This document shows positions 18,094 to 27,044 of a stretch of 64,000 bases of DNA, piece by piece. Origin of the DNA: JAMXLO01 sp963791495 (lineage in GTDB: Bacteria; Pseudomonadota; Alphaproteobacteria; Acetobacterales; Acetobacteraceae). The notes under the pieces were generated by a model. That model made no database searches. It was given only the letters and a program-made list of their open reading frames with translations, and was not told where the DNA came from. The stretch lies in NCBI GenBank assembly GCA_963791495.1, contig CAWBST010000027.1, positions 372,001 to 436,000 on the forward strand. Reading direction: 5' to 3'. Made by a program: the position numbers and the translations under genes. Each line of letters begins with the position of its first letter. Position 1 is the stretch's first letter.

Positions 18094-20593
18094 TTAACCG
18101 ACGGCACGCCGTGCGCGGACCGGCAGATGTCGCGCAAGCGCGTCTCCCAGTTCCTGTAGCAGCAGCGGCTTCCTCAGCACGTCGCAAATGTCGGCCGCCT
18201 GCAGCGTCTCCCGGCTGAGGGGAGCGCTTTGACCAGTGACCAGGATGATCGGCATCTCCCGCCGTATCCGGTGCACTGCCAACGCCAGCTCCATGCCGGT
18301 GATTTCCGGCATGACCTCGTCTGTGAGCACAAGATCGAACCGGTCGGGATCCATCTGAAAGTTGGCCAGCGCCCGCGCGCCGCTTTGAAAACCGACAGGC
18401 TCATAGCCGAGAGACGCCACCATCTCCTCACCCAATAGCATCAGCGGCCTATCGTCTTCCACCAGCAGGATCGTTTCGCCCTGTCCGGTTGGCACCGGAG
18501 CGCCGGTGTCGTCGGCTTCGTGGACGTCCGTGTCTGCTGCCGCGACATAGGCCTCGAACCTGCTGCCGAAGCCTGGGCGGCTGGACACGTTCAGTGCGCC
18601 GCCGTGGTCGGCGATGATCCCATGTACCGTGGCCAGTCCAAGCCCTGTCCCGGCCCGCCTGGTGGTGAAGAAGGGCTCGAAGATCCGTTCGAGAGTCTCT
18701 GGATCGATGCCGCGGCCGGTATCGCGCACCGTCAGCCGGATATAACGACCCTTCGCCAACGTGCCATGCGACAATGGAGCTTCCTGTCCAACATCGGCGG
18801 TGTCGAGCGCGACATCGATGGTTCCACGATCGTCCATGGCGTGCGCTGCGTTCGTGCAGAAGTTCATCACGACCTGCTGCAGCTGTGTCGCATCGCCGCG
18901 GACCGCAGCGGTGTCGGCTTCGGCGCTGGTGCTCACGGTGATGACGACAGTGGCTGGCAGCGATGCTCGCAGGAGCTGGACCGCCTCGTCGAGGATGCTA
19001 CGCATGAGCACGATGCGATGGGCATGGTCGGTGCGACGGCTGAAGGTCAGCATCTGATCAACCACGGACTGGGCCCGCAGACCGGCCTGCCGCGCCTCCC
19101 TTACGTAGCGTCCCGGCTGGCTGTCCGCGGTCAGCTTGCCAAGCGCCATCTCCGAATAGCCCAGAACCGCACCGAGTATATTGTTGAAATTGTGAGCGAT
19201 GCCTCCAGTCAGCGTGCCGATTGCTTCCAACCTCTGCGCCCGCCGCACCTGGGTTTGCAGAGCCTGGTTCTCGCTTTCGGTACGGTCGCGTTCGATGGCA
19301 TTTGCAAAGATCTCGCCTGCTGTTCGGAACAGCGCGATGTCATCGTCTGTCCGATCGCCCTCGCGTCTCGTTGTTTCGAATCCCAACATCCCAAGGCGCC
19401 TCTCACCTCGCCACAGCGGCACACACAGCCACGAGGCGATCCCGCGCGCCGCCAGCGCCGTTCGTTCAACGCTCAATGGCATGGTCTGCACGGAACTCAC
19501 CTGGATGCAGCGCTGGCGCTGGTGTGTCGGCAGACTCCAGCACGCCACGATGTCCAGCAGCCGATCGAGATTGGTGGCTGCGGGGAGGTTGTCGGCAGAC
19601 CAGACATGGGCGCGATCGAGGGTACGGCCGTCGGCGCTGCTTTCGAGCAGATACGCGCGATCCACGCCTGCGTGGCCCGCCAGGCGCGCCAACCCCTGCC
19701 GAATGCCATCCGCCATCCTCGCCGGGTGCAGCGCGATGAACTGCGTCGAGATTTCCGCGATCAGGTTCTCGAAGCGCAGACGCGCCCGCAGGTTGCGCGC
19801 GTTGATGCCGAGGCGGACGAACATAAAGGCGAGCGATCCGGCAAGCAGGATGGCTGTCGCATAAAGCACGAGGCGGAAATGGTTTGCCTCGCTCAGTGCC
19901 TGGGCGTGCTGCTCCAGGTAGCGCGCCTGAACGGCGCGGGCACGATCACCGACCGGCGATGCCAATAGTCCCGCCACGATCCCGTCGACGGCCGGCAAGG
20001 TGGAAACGATCAGGCGCCCATGCGCGACGACGGCAGAGATATCCTGCCGCGACGGCGAGGCAGACGCTGCCATGCGATCGAGGGATGCCCCCGCACTCGC
20101 CGCATTGTCCTGGCTGGGGCTTCCAACGAAACGCAGCATCTCACTGGCAACACTGCCTTTGATCGCGGCAGGCTGATCGGAGTCGTCGGTGTCCAGCTGC
20201 TGGATGGCGTAGCCGAAGTAACGCAGCGAATTCTGCAGCAGCGCATTGCGGGACTTGAATGTTTCGACCAGTGATGCCTGCTCGTCGAGCGCGGCGGGCA
20301 GGTCGCGCACGGAATGCTCCGTGTCGGCGTCGTCATTCAGCCGCTGGATGGTCGATCCGGACTCGCGCAGCTCCTTCAACGAACGGACAAGCGGGTCATA
20401 GTTGCTCAGCAGGCCGTCGCGGGCTCGCAGAACATCGCGGTGCAGAGTTCGACTCGCTCAAGATCAGCGTCTGCAGCGCACCGAGTATGCGTTCATGCCG
20501 TTCGGTGTCCGGCGTTGTGGCGCGAATCGTCAGCCAGGTGAGAGCCAGGAGCAGACCTGCGATGGCGGTAACGGACCAGGCAACCTGCTTCAT
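18094..20593 (-). CDS. Hybrid sensor histidine kinase, split by a frameshift near 20450
   Basis: The first 48 or so codons from ATG 20593 encode a membrane helix (AWSVTAIAGLLLALTWL) and the start of a periplasmic helical sensor. The frame then changes near 20450: after one skipped base it continues LHRDVLRARDGLLSNYDPL and on through the long frame to 18094. The later part has a second membrane helix, a GAF-like domain, HisKA (GGIAHNFNNILG, histidine intact), HATPase (NAAHAM, DTGRGI, GTGLGLATVHGI) and a receiver with VLTDEVMPE. It resembles DAHL-sensor kinases. ATGA overlap couples it to the peroxidase gene. As written the first frame stops at 20396. Confidence 0.82.
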
Positions 20594-21630
20594 TGCGGCC
20601 CGTTCCCGGTCCGATCTGCCAACGATCGACCCTGATAGTCGCCTGTGAGCGTGTTCAGGAATTTGACGATCAGGCCGATATCATCGCGGGCGAGCGTTCG
20701 CCCCAGTTGGTTGCGTGCCATGATCTCTACCGCATCGTTCAGCGTCGGCGCGCTGCCGTCGTGGAAATAGGGCGCTGTGAGTGCCACGTTGCGCAGACTC
20801 GGCACGCGGAATACGTGGCGATCGGCTGGGTCTCCGGTAATGGTGAAGCGACCGAGATCAGCCTCGGTAGTGACGGGACGGCCAGCAAACGGGTCGTGGA
20901 AGATGCCGAACTGCTGAAACAGATTCCCACCCACATTGACACCTTGGTGGCACGCGATGCAGCCGTAGGACTTGAACAGCTGGTAGCCACGTTCCTCATC
21001 GGCCGTGATCGCGCCAGTTTCGCCGCGCAGGTGCCGGTCGAAGCGGCCGTTCGGCGTGACCAGCGACCGCTCATACGTGGCAAGCGCGTCCAGAACCTGT
21101 CCGCGATTGATCTCGCCACCATAGCTCGCGGCGAAGGCCTCACGATAGGTTGCGTCGGCGCGGAGTTCCGACAGCAACGAGTTCCAGTCGTCGTGCATCA
21201 CCCTCGGATCGAGCAGCGCGGACTCGTTCTGCTCCTCCAGAGACCTGAAATTGCCGCGCCAGTCGAACCGGGCGTTGAGGCCAACGTTGAAGATGGTCGG
21301 CGTGTTGAAATCGAGAGGCGCCCCGTCTAGACCTGTCGCCAACGCCCGGTCGTCATCGCCTCCCGTGGCGAGGTGGTGGCAGGCACTGCAGGCCACGACA
21401 CTGTCGCGGGACAGGCGGGCGTCACTGAACAGCCGCTCGCCCAGGTGGATCCTGTCAGGACGAGTGTCTGCCGTCGTCGGGATTGGCGTGATGGGTTCGT
21501 CCCTCTGCTCTCCGTTGCCAACCACCTGTTCGGCTCTGGTCGTAGGCCCGAACAGCAGCACGGACGCCAGCGCCAGCGAGCGAAGTACCGCGCCATACGG
21601 CGGTGAAATTTTTGACGCAGCTCTCGCCAT
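20590..21630 (-). CDS. Di-haem cytochrome c peroxidase/MauG family protein
   Basis: The 346-residue exported protein has a hydrophobic leader (residues 14-30) and two haem c sites, C81-S-A-C-H85 and C224-I-A-C-H228. The C-terminal PYFHDGSAPTLNDAV is characteristic of the CCP/MauG family. Such proteins reduce H2O2 with cytochrome c electrons or, as MauG, oxidise protein side chains in the periplasm. It is directly coupled to a hybrid kinase and divergent from an OmpR-type regulator, suggesting a sensed redox substrate. Which family branch it belongs to is not decided. Confidence 0.87.
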   Translation of the reverse strand: MARAASKISPPYGAVLRSLALASVLLFGPTTRAEQVVGNGEQRDEPITPIPTTADTRPDRIHLGERLFSDARLSRDSVVACSACHHLATGGDDDRALATGLDGAPLDFNTPTIFNVGLNARFDWRGNFRSLEEQNESALLDPRVMHDDWNSLLSELRADATYREAFAASYGGEINRGQVLDALATYERSLVTPNGRFDRHLRGETGAITADEERGYQLFKSYGCIACHQGVNVGGNLFQQFGIFHDPFAGRPVTTEADLGRFTITGDPADRHVFRVPSLRNVALTAPYFHDGSAPTLNDAVEIMARNQLGRTLARDDIGLIVKFLNTLTGDYQGRSLADRTGNGPQ

Positions 21631-21722
21631 GAAGAGAGCCTCCAGCCTGTGGTCCGCATCACTGCACAGAGCGCCTGCATCAGCCTAGGGCCAACGCTTC
21701 GCCCAATGGGAGTGAGATTGTT

Positions 21723-22433
21723 GTGAGGAACATCCTTGCTGTCGACGACGACCCGGCGATGCGCGCCATGATCGCCGACTATCTCTCGGAACACGGCTTC
21801 TCCGTTCGTACGGTCGCGAGCGGTAGCGAGATGACGCGGGAACTCCCTCGCGTTACGGTCGATCTGCTCTTGCTCGATGTCAGGCTGACCGATGCGGACG
21901 GCCTGGACCTCGTGCGTGAGTTACGGATGAAATCTGCGTTGCCGATCATCGTGATGAGCGGTCATCGCCGCGACGAGGTGGACCGGGTTCTGGGGCTCGA
22001 ACTCGGCGCCGATGACTACATCACCAAGCCGTTCGCAATGCGGGAGCTGCTTGCCCGCATCCGCGCTGTCTTGCGGAGGGTCGATGCCGCTCCACCGACG
22101 CACGGAAAAAGCCGCGCGCGATATCGCTTCGCCGGCTGGGAACTGGCCCTGCGGACCCGCCGGCTGACTGCGCCAACGGGGGAGGATGTGACGCTGACGA
22201 AAGGCGAGTTCAGTCTGCTGGCGGCGTTCGTCGCGTCGCCGCAGCAGGTGCTGAGTCGAGAGCAGCTGCTCACCGCAAGCCGCGTGCACGAACAGGAGGT
22301 TTTCGACCGCAGCATCGACGTGCAGATACTGCGCCTGCGACGCAAGCTCGAGGAAGATCCGAGCCGTCCTCAGCTGATCCGCACGGAACGTGGCATCGGA
22401 TATCTGTTTACGGCAACGGTCGAGGTTCTGTAG
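21723..22433 (+). CDS. OmpR-family response regulator
   Basis: The 236-residue protein has a receiver with acidic pair DDD near residue 8-10, phospho-acceptor D52 (LLLLDVRL) and K102 (DDYITKPF), then a winged helix ending in RTERGIGYLF. All switch residues are present. The GTG start at 21723 gives the normal length. It diverges from the peroxidase-kinase pair over 92 bases, so it is probably the kinase's partner and may bind that interval. The C-terminal winged helix predicts transcription control. Confidence 0.92.
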   Translation: MRNILAVDDDPAMRAMIADYLSEHGFSVRTVASGSEMTRELPRVTVDLLLLDVRLTDADGLDLVRELRMKSALPIIVMSGHRRDEVDRVLGLELGADDYITKPFAMRELLARIRAVLRRVDAAPPTHGKSRARYRFAGWELALRTRRLTAPTGEDVTLTKGEFSLLAAFVASPQQVLSREQLLTASRVHEQEVFDRSIDVQILRLRRKLEEDPSRPQLIRTERGIGYLFTATVEVL

Positions 22434-22610
22434 CTACACCGCGACTTTGTGCTGCCGTCGGGAAGGCTCGTGATTGGGAGACGCGGTTGTCCTGAACGAC
22501 CCGATCACTGGCCTGGGATCGAACAACGCGGCCAAGTGTGCAGCGGTCTATCTTGACGCAGTACGCAGGCGTGGTTCACGTGTTCGATGCGGACGGATGC
22601 GATCGACCTT

Positions 22611-22644
22611 CGATACATATTAAGCCTATGCCCAATATGTATCG
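22611..22644. promoter_or_regulatory. 11-bp perfect inverted repeat, AT-rich
   Basis: CGATACATATT and AATATGTATCG are separated by 12 bases. The AT-rich arms stand out in this GC-rich DNA and suit a regulator site or a hairpin. It lies about 380 bases before the monooxygenase start. Confidence 0.5.
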
Positions 22645-22831
22645 GAAACGGACCAACGCACCGCTGCAGCCCGCGCCTCCGCACATTCTGAAGCTGATGG
22701 CCGCGGCCGGAGACCATCCAACGTTGGCGCGGCTGATCGCGAATGGGTTCGACAACCCGCTGGACCTGTTCCCCTTGGTTCATGGTGCCGGAGGAGGCCG
22801 AGCGGTATTTACAGCATCTGGCAGCGGGCAC

Positions 22832-22851
22832 AGCGCTACAATTGTAGCGCT
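22832..22851. promoter_or_regulatory. 20-bp perfect palindrome, operator-like
   Basis: AGCGCTACAATTGTAGCGCT is a perfect palindrome of the size bound by TetR- or GntR-type dimers. It is 170 bases before the monooxygenase gene. No TetR-type gene is adjacent, so the regulator would be encoded elsewhere. Confidence 0.6.
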
Positions 22852-23021
22852 TCTCCTGACCACTGACATCCTGCGGTAATTTCGCCGACGCAGGTTTTTC
22901 GCGTTTGAGACGCGAAGGGAATTCACATGAACGGATGCACTGTGACGTACGCCACTGACCTGGCGTGCGTGAGCGGCGGATTCTGCGTGCCCGATGACAT
23001 TGGACGCGCCCGCAACGGCGC

Positions 23022-24389
23022 ATGGGGGTCGCAGTGACGACGAGGCATATCGGAAAACAGGCTGTGGTGATCGGTGCCGGGATCGCCGGGCTCGCCGCAG
23101 CGGGGGCAATCGCGGATCATTTCGAGCGAGTGATCGTGCTGGAGCGCGACAATCTGCCGATGGAGGCTGCACCGCGGCCGGGCGCGCCGCAGTCCTGGCA
23201 CCTGCATGGACTGCTCGGAGGCGGCAGCTACGCGCTCGATCAGCTGTTCCCTGGTCTGGGAGACGACATGGTGCGCGCCGGCGCCGTCCCGCTTCGGATC
23301 AACTGCGATCTGCGTGAAGAGTACCCAGGTTTCGGCTCCATTCCCCAACGCGATTTCGGCTGGCTCGGCTATTCGCTGTCGCGTGGACTGATCGAGCTCA
23401 CCATGCGGCGCCGGCTGATGCAGCGGGCCAACATCGCCTTGCGACAGCGCTGCCGCGTTCTCGATATTGTTGCGGCACCCGGTGGTCGGCGTGTCGTCGC
23501 GGTGCGATGCACAGACGTCGATGATGGCCACTGCGATACGCTTCCGGCAGAGCTCGTCATCGATGCCTCCGGGCGTGGTGCGCTCACTGTAGGATTGCTG
23601 GAAGCGATCGGTCAGCCGTTGCCGGAGGAAACCGTCGTCGGAATTGATCTCGGCTACACCACGGGCATTGTCGACATCCCGGAATATGCCCCGTCCGACT
23701 GGAAAGGGATATTGACCCATCCAAGCGCACCGGACAGCAGTCGCCGCAGCGTGATGCTGCCGATTGAAGGTAATCGCTGGATGGTGACCATGGCGGGCCG
23801 GAAGGATGACCGTCCGCCCGGGAACTGGGAGGCGTTCCTGGACTTCGCGCGGGGTCTCTCCACGCCCACGATATTCAACGCGATCAGGCATGCCGATCCG
23901 CCCGGCAGGCTGATGCGCTTCGGTTTTCCCGAGAGCATCTGGCGACACTTCGAGCAGGTCGCCGCCTTCCCGGATGGGTTGCTGCCCATCGGGGACGCAA
24001 TCTGCCGCTTCAATCCGGTCTACGGCCAGGGTATGACCGTGGCCTCGCAGGAAGCGCTTTGCCTGCATCGATTGCTGCAGGAACGTGCGAACGAAAAGGA
24101 TCCGTTGGTCGGGCTGGGTCCCGCATTCCTGGCAAAGATTCAGCCGCTGATAGAGACGCCGTGGATGATGGCGGCGGTCCCGGACTTCGTGTATCCCGAC
24201 ACGCGCGGCAAACGCCCGCCAGATCTCCAGCGCCAGCTGCAGTTCGGGACGGCGCTTCGCCGGATCGCGATCCGCGACGAGGTATTCCACAGGCTGATCG
24301 TCGAGGTATGGCATCTTCTCAAGCCATCCAGCGTCTATCATGATCCGGAGATCGCGCGCCTTGTGGCTGAGGAAATGGCGGATGCGTGA
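23022..24389 (+). CDS. FAD-dependent monooxygenase/oxidoreductase
   Basis: The 455-residue flavoprotein has the Rossmann FAD motif VVIGAGIAGLAAAGAIADHF with ERD at the end of strand 2, and the second FAD motif LPIGDAICRFNPVYGQGM. It lacks a signal peptide and should be cytosolic. The family covers aromatic hydroxylases, halogenases and epoxidases; the halogenase lysine motif is not evident. ATG 23022 and GTG 23034 are both possible starts. Upstream palindromes and the neighbouring exporter hint at an inducible detoxification or metabolite locus. Confidence 0.8.
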   Translation: MGVAVTTRHIGKQAVVIGAGIAGLAAAGAIADHFERVIVLERDNLPMEAAPRPGAPQSWHLHGLLGGGSYALDQLFPGLGDDMVRAGAVPLRINCDLREEYPGFGSIPQRDFGWLGYSLSRGLIELTMRRRLMQRANIALRQRCRVLDIVAAPGGRRVVAVRCTDVDDGHCDTLPAELVIDASGRGALTVGLLEAIGQPLPEETVVGIDLGYTTGIVDIPEYAPSDWKGILTHPSAPDSSRRSVMLPIEGNRWMVTMAGRKDDRPPGNWEAFLDFARGLSTPTIFNAIRHADPPGRLMRFGFPESIWRHFEQVAAFPDGLLPIGDAICRFNPVYGQGMTVASQEALCLHRLLQERANEKDPLVGLGPAFLAKIQPLIETPWMMAAVPDFVYPDTRGKRPPDLQRQLQFGTALRRIAIRDEVFHRLIVEVWHLLKPSSVYHDPEIARLVAEEMADA

Positions 24390-24550
24390 CGCAGGCAAGG
24401 TCCAGCGACACTTTGCCTCAACGCTTCCCGCGTTCCTCGGTCATCTCGCCGCTCAGACGTCACGCATTCGACGTCGTGTCGCGACTGGCTGGCTGGAGTG
24501 CGCTTTCCACCCCTCCCGACAGGCTCACGTCGGGTTACCCTACCGGATGA

Positions 24551-26080
24551 TTATTCGGCTGCCGTCTTTATCACTTTCCGCGGCAGGCGCATCATCAGAA
24601 GCAGCAACCATGCCGGCAATGTTGCCATGATCAGCAACACATAGTTGTCGGCGTAGGCGATGACCTGCGCCTGCTCGTTGATGATCCGATCCAGCAATGC
24701 CGCGCCGTGCCCGGTTGCCGGATCGAGCCACTGATGCATGGGCCCGACCGCGTGCAAAGCCCGATTGAATGGAGTGACCGACGCGCCGATCATCTCGTGC
24801 ATCGCCTGGGTATTGCGCGCCAGCACCGACATCGCGACCGAGACGCCGATCGCCGCGCCGAGGTTGCGCAGCAAACTGAACAGCGCCGCGCCCTCGGTCC
24901 GCATCGACGGCTCCAGCGTGACGAACGCCAGCACCTGGATCGGGGTGAACAAAAGCCCCATCGCGGCGCCCTGGATCACGACCGCAATGACGATCTCGCG
25001 CTGCGATACGTCGGGCGTCCAGCCCGTCATCAGCCAATAGGTGTAGCTGAGCATCAGGAGTCCGATCCCAACCAGCAGTCGCGCGTCGATCCGGTTCGCC
25101 AGACGCCCGGTCATCATGGTGGTCACGAGGCTGCCAAACCCGCGTGGCGCCATGATCAGCCCCGCGGTCTCCACCGGGTAATGGCTCAACACCTGAAGCC
25201 ATGGCGTCATCAGTGCGAGACTGGACACCATGAAGATGCCGATCATGAACATCAGCAGGACGCCGGATGCGAAATTGACGTCCTTGAACAGCGCCGGCCG
25301 GATCAGCGGCTGGCGCGCGGACGACACGTGGACCAGGAAAAGGTAAAATCCCAGGCTGGCAAAGACCGCCTCGGCGATGATCTCGTTGGAGGTGAACCAG
25401 TCCTTGTCCTGGCCACGGTCCAGCATCAACTGCAAGCTTCCGATTCCAATCGCCAACACGCTAAAGCCGAGCCAGTCGAAGCGCAGACGCCGCTGCTCGC
25501 CGCCGCCAGGGAGGAAGATCATCAGGCCGGCAGCGGCCAGCAGACCGAACGGCAGGTTGATGTAGAACACCCAGCGCCAGCTGTAGGTTTCGGTCAGCCA
25601 GCCACCGGCCGTCGGGCCCATGATCGGTCCGAGCATCACGCCGACTCCCCAGATCGCCATGGCGAAGCCGCGCCGCTCTGGGGGATAGATGTCCAGCAGC
25701 GTGGCCTGCGACAACGGCACCAGGGCAGCGCCGAACACACCCTGGAGCACGCGGAACACGACAATCTGGCCCAGTGACTGGGCCGCGCCGCAGAGCATCG
25801 AGGTGATGGTGAAGCCGAGGATGCACCCGACATAGAGCGGCTTACGGCCAAAGCGGGCCGCCAGCCAGCCGACCGGCGCGGTCATGATCGCCGACGCGGT
25901 GATGTAAGAGGTCAGTACCCAGGTGATTTCGTCGAAACTCGAGGAGAAACTGCCTTGCATGTAGGGCAGCGCCACGTTGGCAATGGTCTGGTCGAGCAAC
26001 TGCAGCACCGTGGCGCCGATCGCGCACGCCGTGATCATCGCCCGATGGGGCGTATCGTGATGGACAGTTTCTCCCGGCAT
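24551..26080 (-). CDS. DHA2 (EmrB/QacA) family drug efflux MFS transporter
   Basis: The 509-residue protein has about 14 membrane helices and the DHA2 blocks LDQTIANVALPYMQGSF, GWLAARFGRKPLYVG (motif A) and GPIMGPTAGGWLTETYSWRW (motif C). Members export drugs by proton antiport across the inner membrane, often with an EmrA-type adaptor, absent here. The ATG at 26080 is preferred; an in-frame codon at 26146 adds basic residues that are not family-like. It converges with the FAD monooxygenase and diverges from the RibD-like gene. Confidence 0.9.
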   Translation of the reverse strand: MPGETVHHDTPHRAMITACAIGATVLQLLDQTIANVALPYMQGSFSSSFDEITWVLTSYITASAIMTAPVGWLAARFGRKPLYVGCILGFTITSMLCGAAQSLGQIVVFRVLQGVFGAALVPLSQATLLDIYPPERRGFAMAIWGVGVMLGPIMGPTAGGWLTETYSWRWVFYINLPFGLLAAAGLMIFLPGGGEQRRLRFDWLGFSVLAIGIGSLQLMLDRGQDKDWFTSNEIIAEAVFASLGFYLFLVHVSSARQPLIRPALFKDVNFASGVLLMFMIGIFMVSSLALMTPWLQVLSHYPVETAGLIMAPRGFGSLVTTMMTGRLANRIDARLLVGIGLLMLSYTYWLMTGWTPDVSQREIVIAVVIQGAAMGLLFTPIQVLAFVTLEPSMRTEGAALFSLLRNLGAAIGVSVAMSVLARNTQAMHEMIGASVTPFNRALHAVGPMHQWLDPATGHGAALLDRIINEQAQVIAYADNYVLLIMATLPAWLLLLMMRLPRKVIKTAAE

Positions 26081-26283
26081 GGTGGCGCCTTGTCGTCGTC
26101 CGCGACGCAAGCGGTGAGGATGCGGATAAGAGGCAGCCACCGTCAAACGCGCCGGCGGCGCTGCGGTGGTGACCGCGCTGGGCGCCTGCGGGCTCGTTCA
26201 ACAAAAGTTTGTCGCGGCCTGTCGGCACGATGCGACGCGATGCGTCCTCAGGCTATCGAACCACACTCGAGCAGGAGCCCCAC

Positions 26284-26943
26284 ATGCGCAAGATCCTTGT
26301 TGCGACCTTCACCAGCCTCGACGGCGTCATGCAGGCGCCCGGCGGTCCGCAGGAAGACCCGACCGGCGGCTTTACGCTGGGCGGCTGGACAGCGCCCTAC
26401 TTCGACGAAGCGCTCGGCGCATCGATGGGGGAAATCTTCGGCCGGCCCTTCGACCTGCTGCTTGGCCGTAAGACCTACGACATCTTCGCTGCGTACTGGC
26501 CCTACGTCACCGACCCGAATCACCCGATCGCCAAAGTCTTCAACCAGGTGACGAAATACGTCGCTTCGCGCTCCAACCCGAAGCTGACCTGGCAGAACAG
26601 CCAGTTACTGGGTCAGGATATTGTCGCATCGCTGAAGAAACTGAAGGGCGAAGATGGCCCCGATCTTCTTGTCCAAGGTTCAAGCGACCTGCTCCAGACC
26701 CTGTGGAAGAACGGCCTGGTCGACGAATTCAGTGTGCTGATCTTCCCGATGGTGCTCGGCAAGGGCAAACGCCTCTTCCGCGACGGCGGAATTCCTGCGG
26801 GGTTGAAGCTCGTCAGGTCGCAATCCTACCCGACCGGCGTGATCGTGGCGAAGTACGCGCCCGACGGCGCAGTCAAGACCGGCAATTTCGGGTCGGCCGA
26901 ACCTTCCGAGGCCGAGCTCGAGCGCCGGCGCAACCTGACATAA
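26284..26943 (+). CDS. Dihydrofolate reductase-fold (RibD C-terminal) protein
   Basis: The 219-residue protein begins RKILVATFTSLDGVMQAPGG, typical of the RibD_C/YwjB-like reductase family, with LLLGRKTYDIFAAYWP, then LLVQGSSDLLQTLWKNGLVDE and a GKGKRLF block. The fold binds NAD(P)H and reduces a pterin- or pyrimidine-like substrate, but these stand-alone members have no fixed function. A short C-terminal extension ends in a charged helix. It diverges from the efflux gene over about 200 bases. Confidence 0.85.
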   Translation: MRKILVATFTSLDGVMQAPGGPQEDPTGGFTLGGWTAPYFDEALGASMGEIFGRPFDLLLGRKTYDIFAAYWPYVTDPNHPIAKVFNQVTKYVASRSNPKLTWQNSQLLGQDIVASLKKLKGEDGPDLLVQGSSDLLQTLWKNGLVDEFSVLIFPMVLGKGKRLFRDGGIPAGLKLVRSQSYPTGVIVAKYAPDGAVKTGNFGSAEPSEAELERRRNLT

Positions 26944-27044
26944 CCGACCGGTCAATCGCATCAACAATGGCACCGGCCGCGTCCAACCTGGCCGGGGCCA
27001 TTGTTTCCACCCGATGCCGACATCGGGCGCTGTCGGATGGCCCA

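Larger units (their letters stand above)
22434..23021. other. 588-base intergenic region rich in inverted repeats
   Basis: No gene is convincingly supported here. A rightward frame at 22538-22879 has protein-like patches (APPHILKLMAAAGDHP) but spans both palindromes listed separately and matches nothing I know; it may be a gene relic. The region separates the response regulator from the FAD monooxygenase, so it is the likely control region of the latter. Confidence 0.4.

Noticed and set aside
18520..19968. 482-codon plus-strand frame opposite the hybrid kinase
   Set aside because: Antisense shadow; the minus strand carries clear kinase motifs.
22538..22879. Open frame of 113 codons before the FAD monooxygenase
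   Set aside because: It spans two strong palindromes, has no clear ribosome site and no family-like feature; it was kept only as a possible relic.
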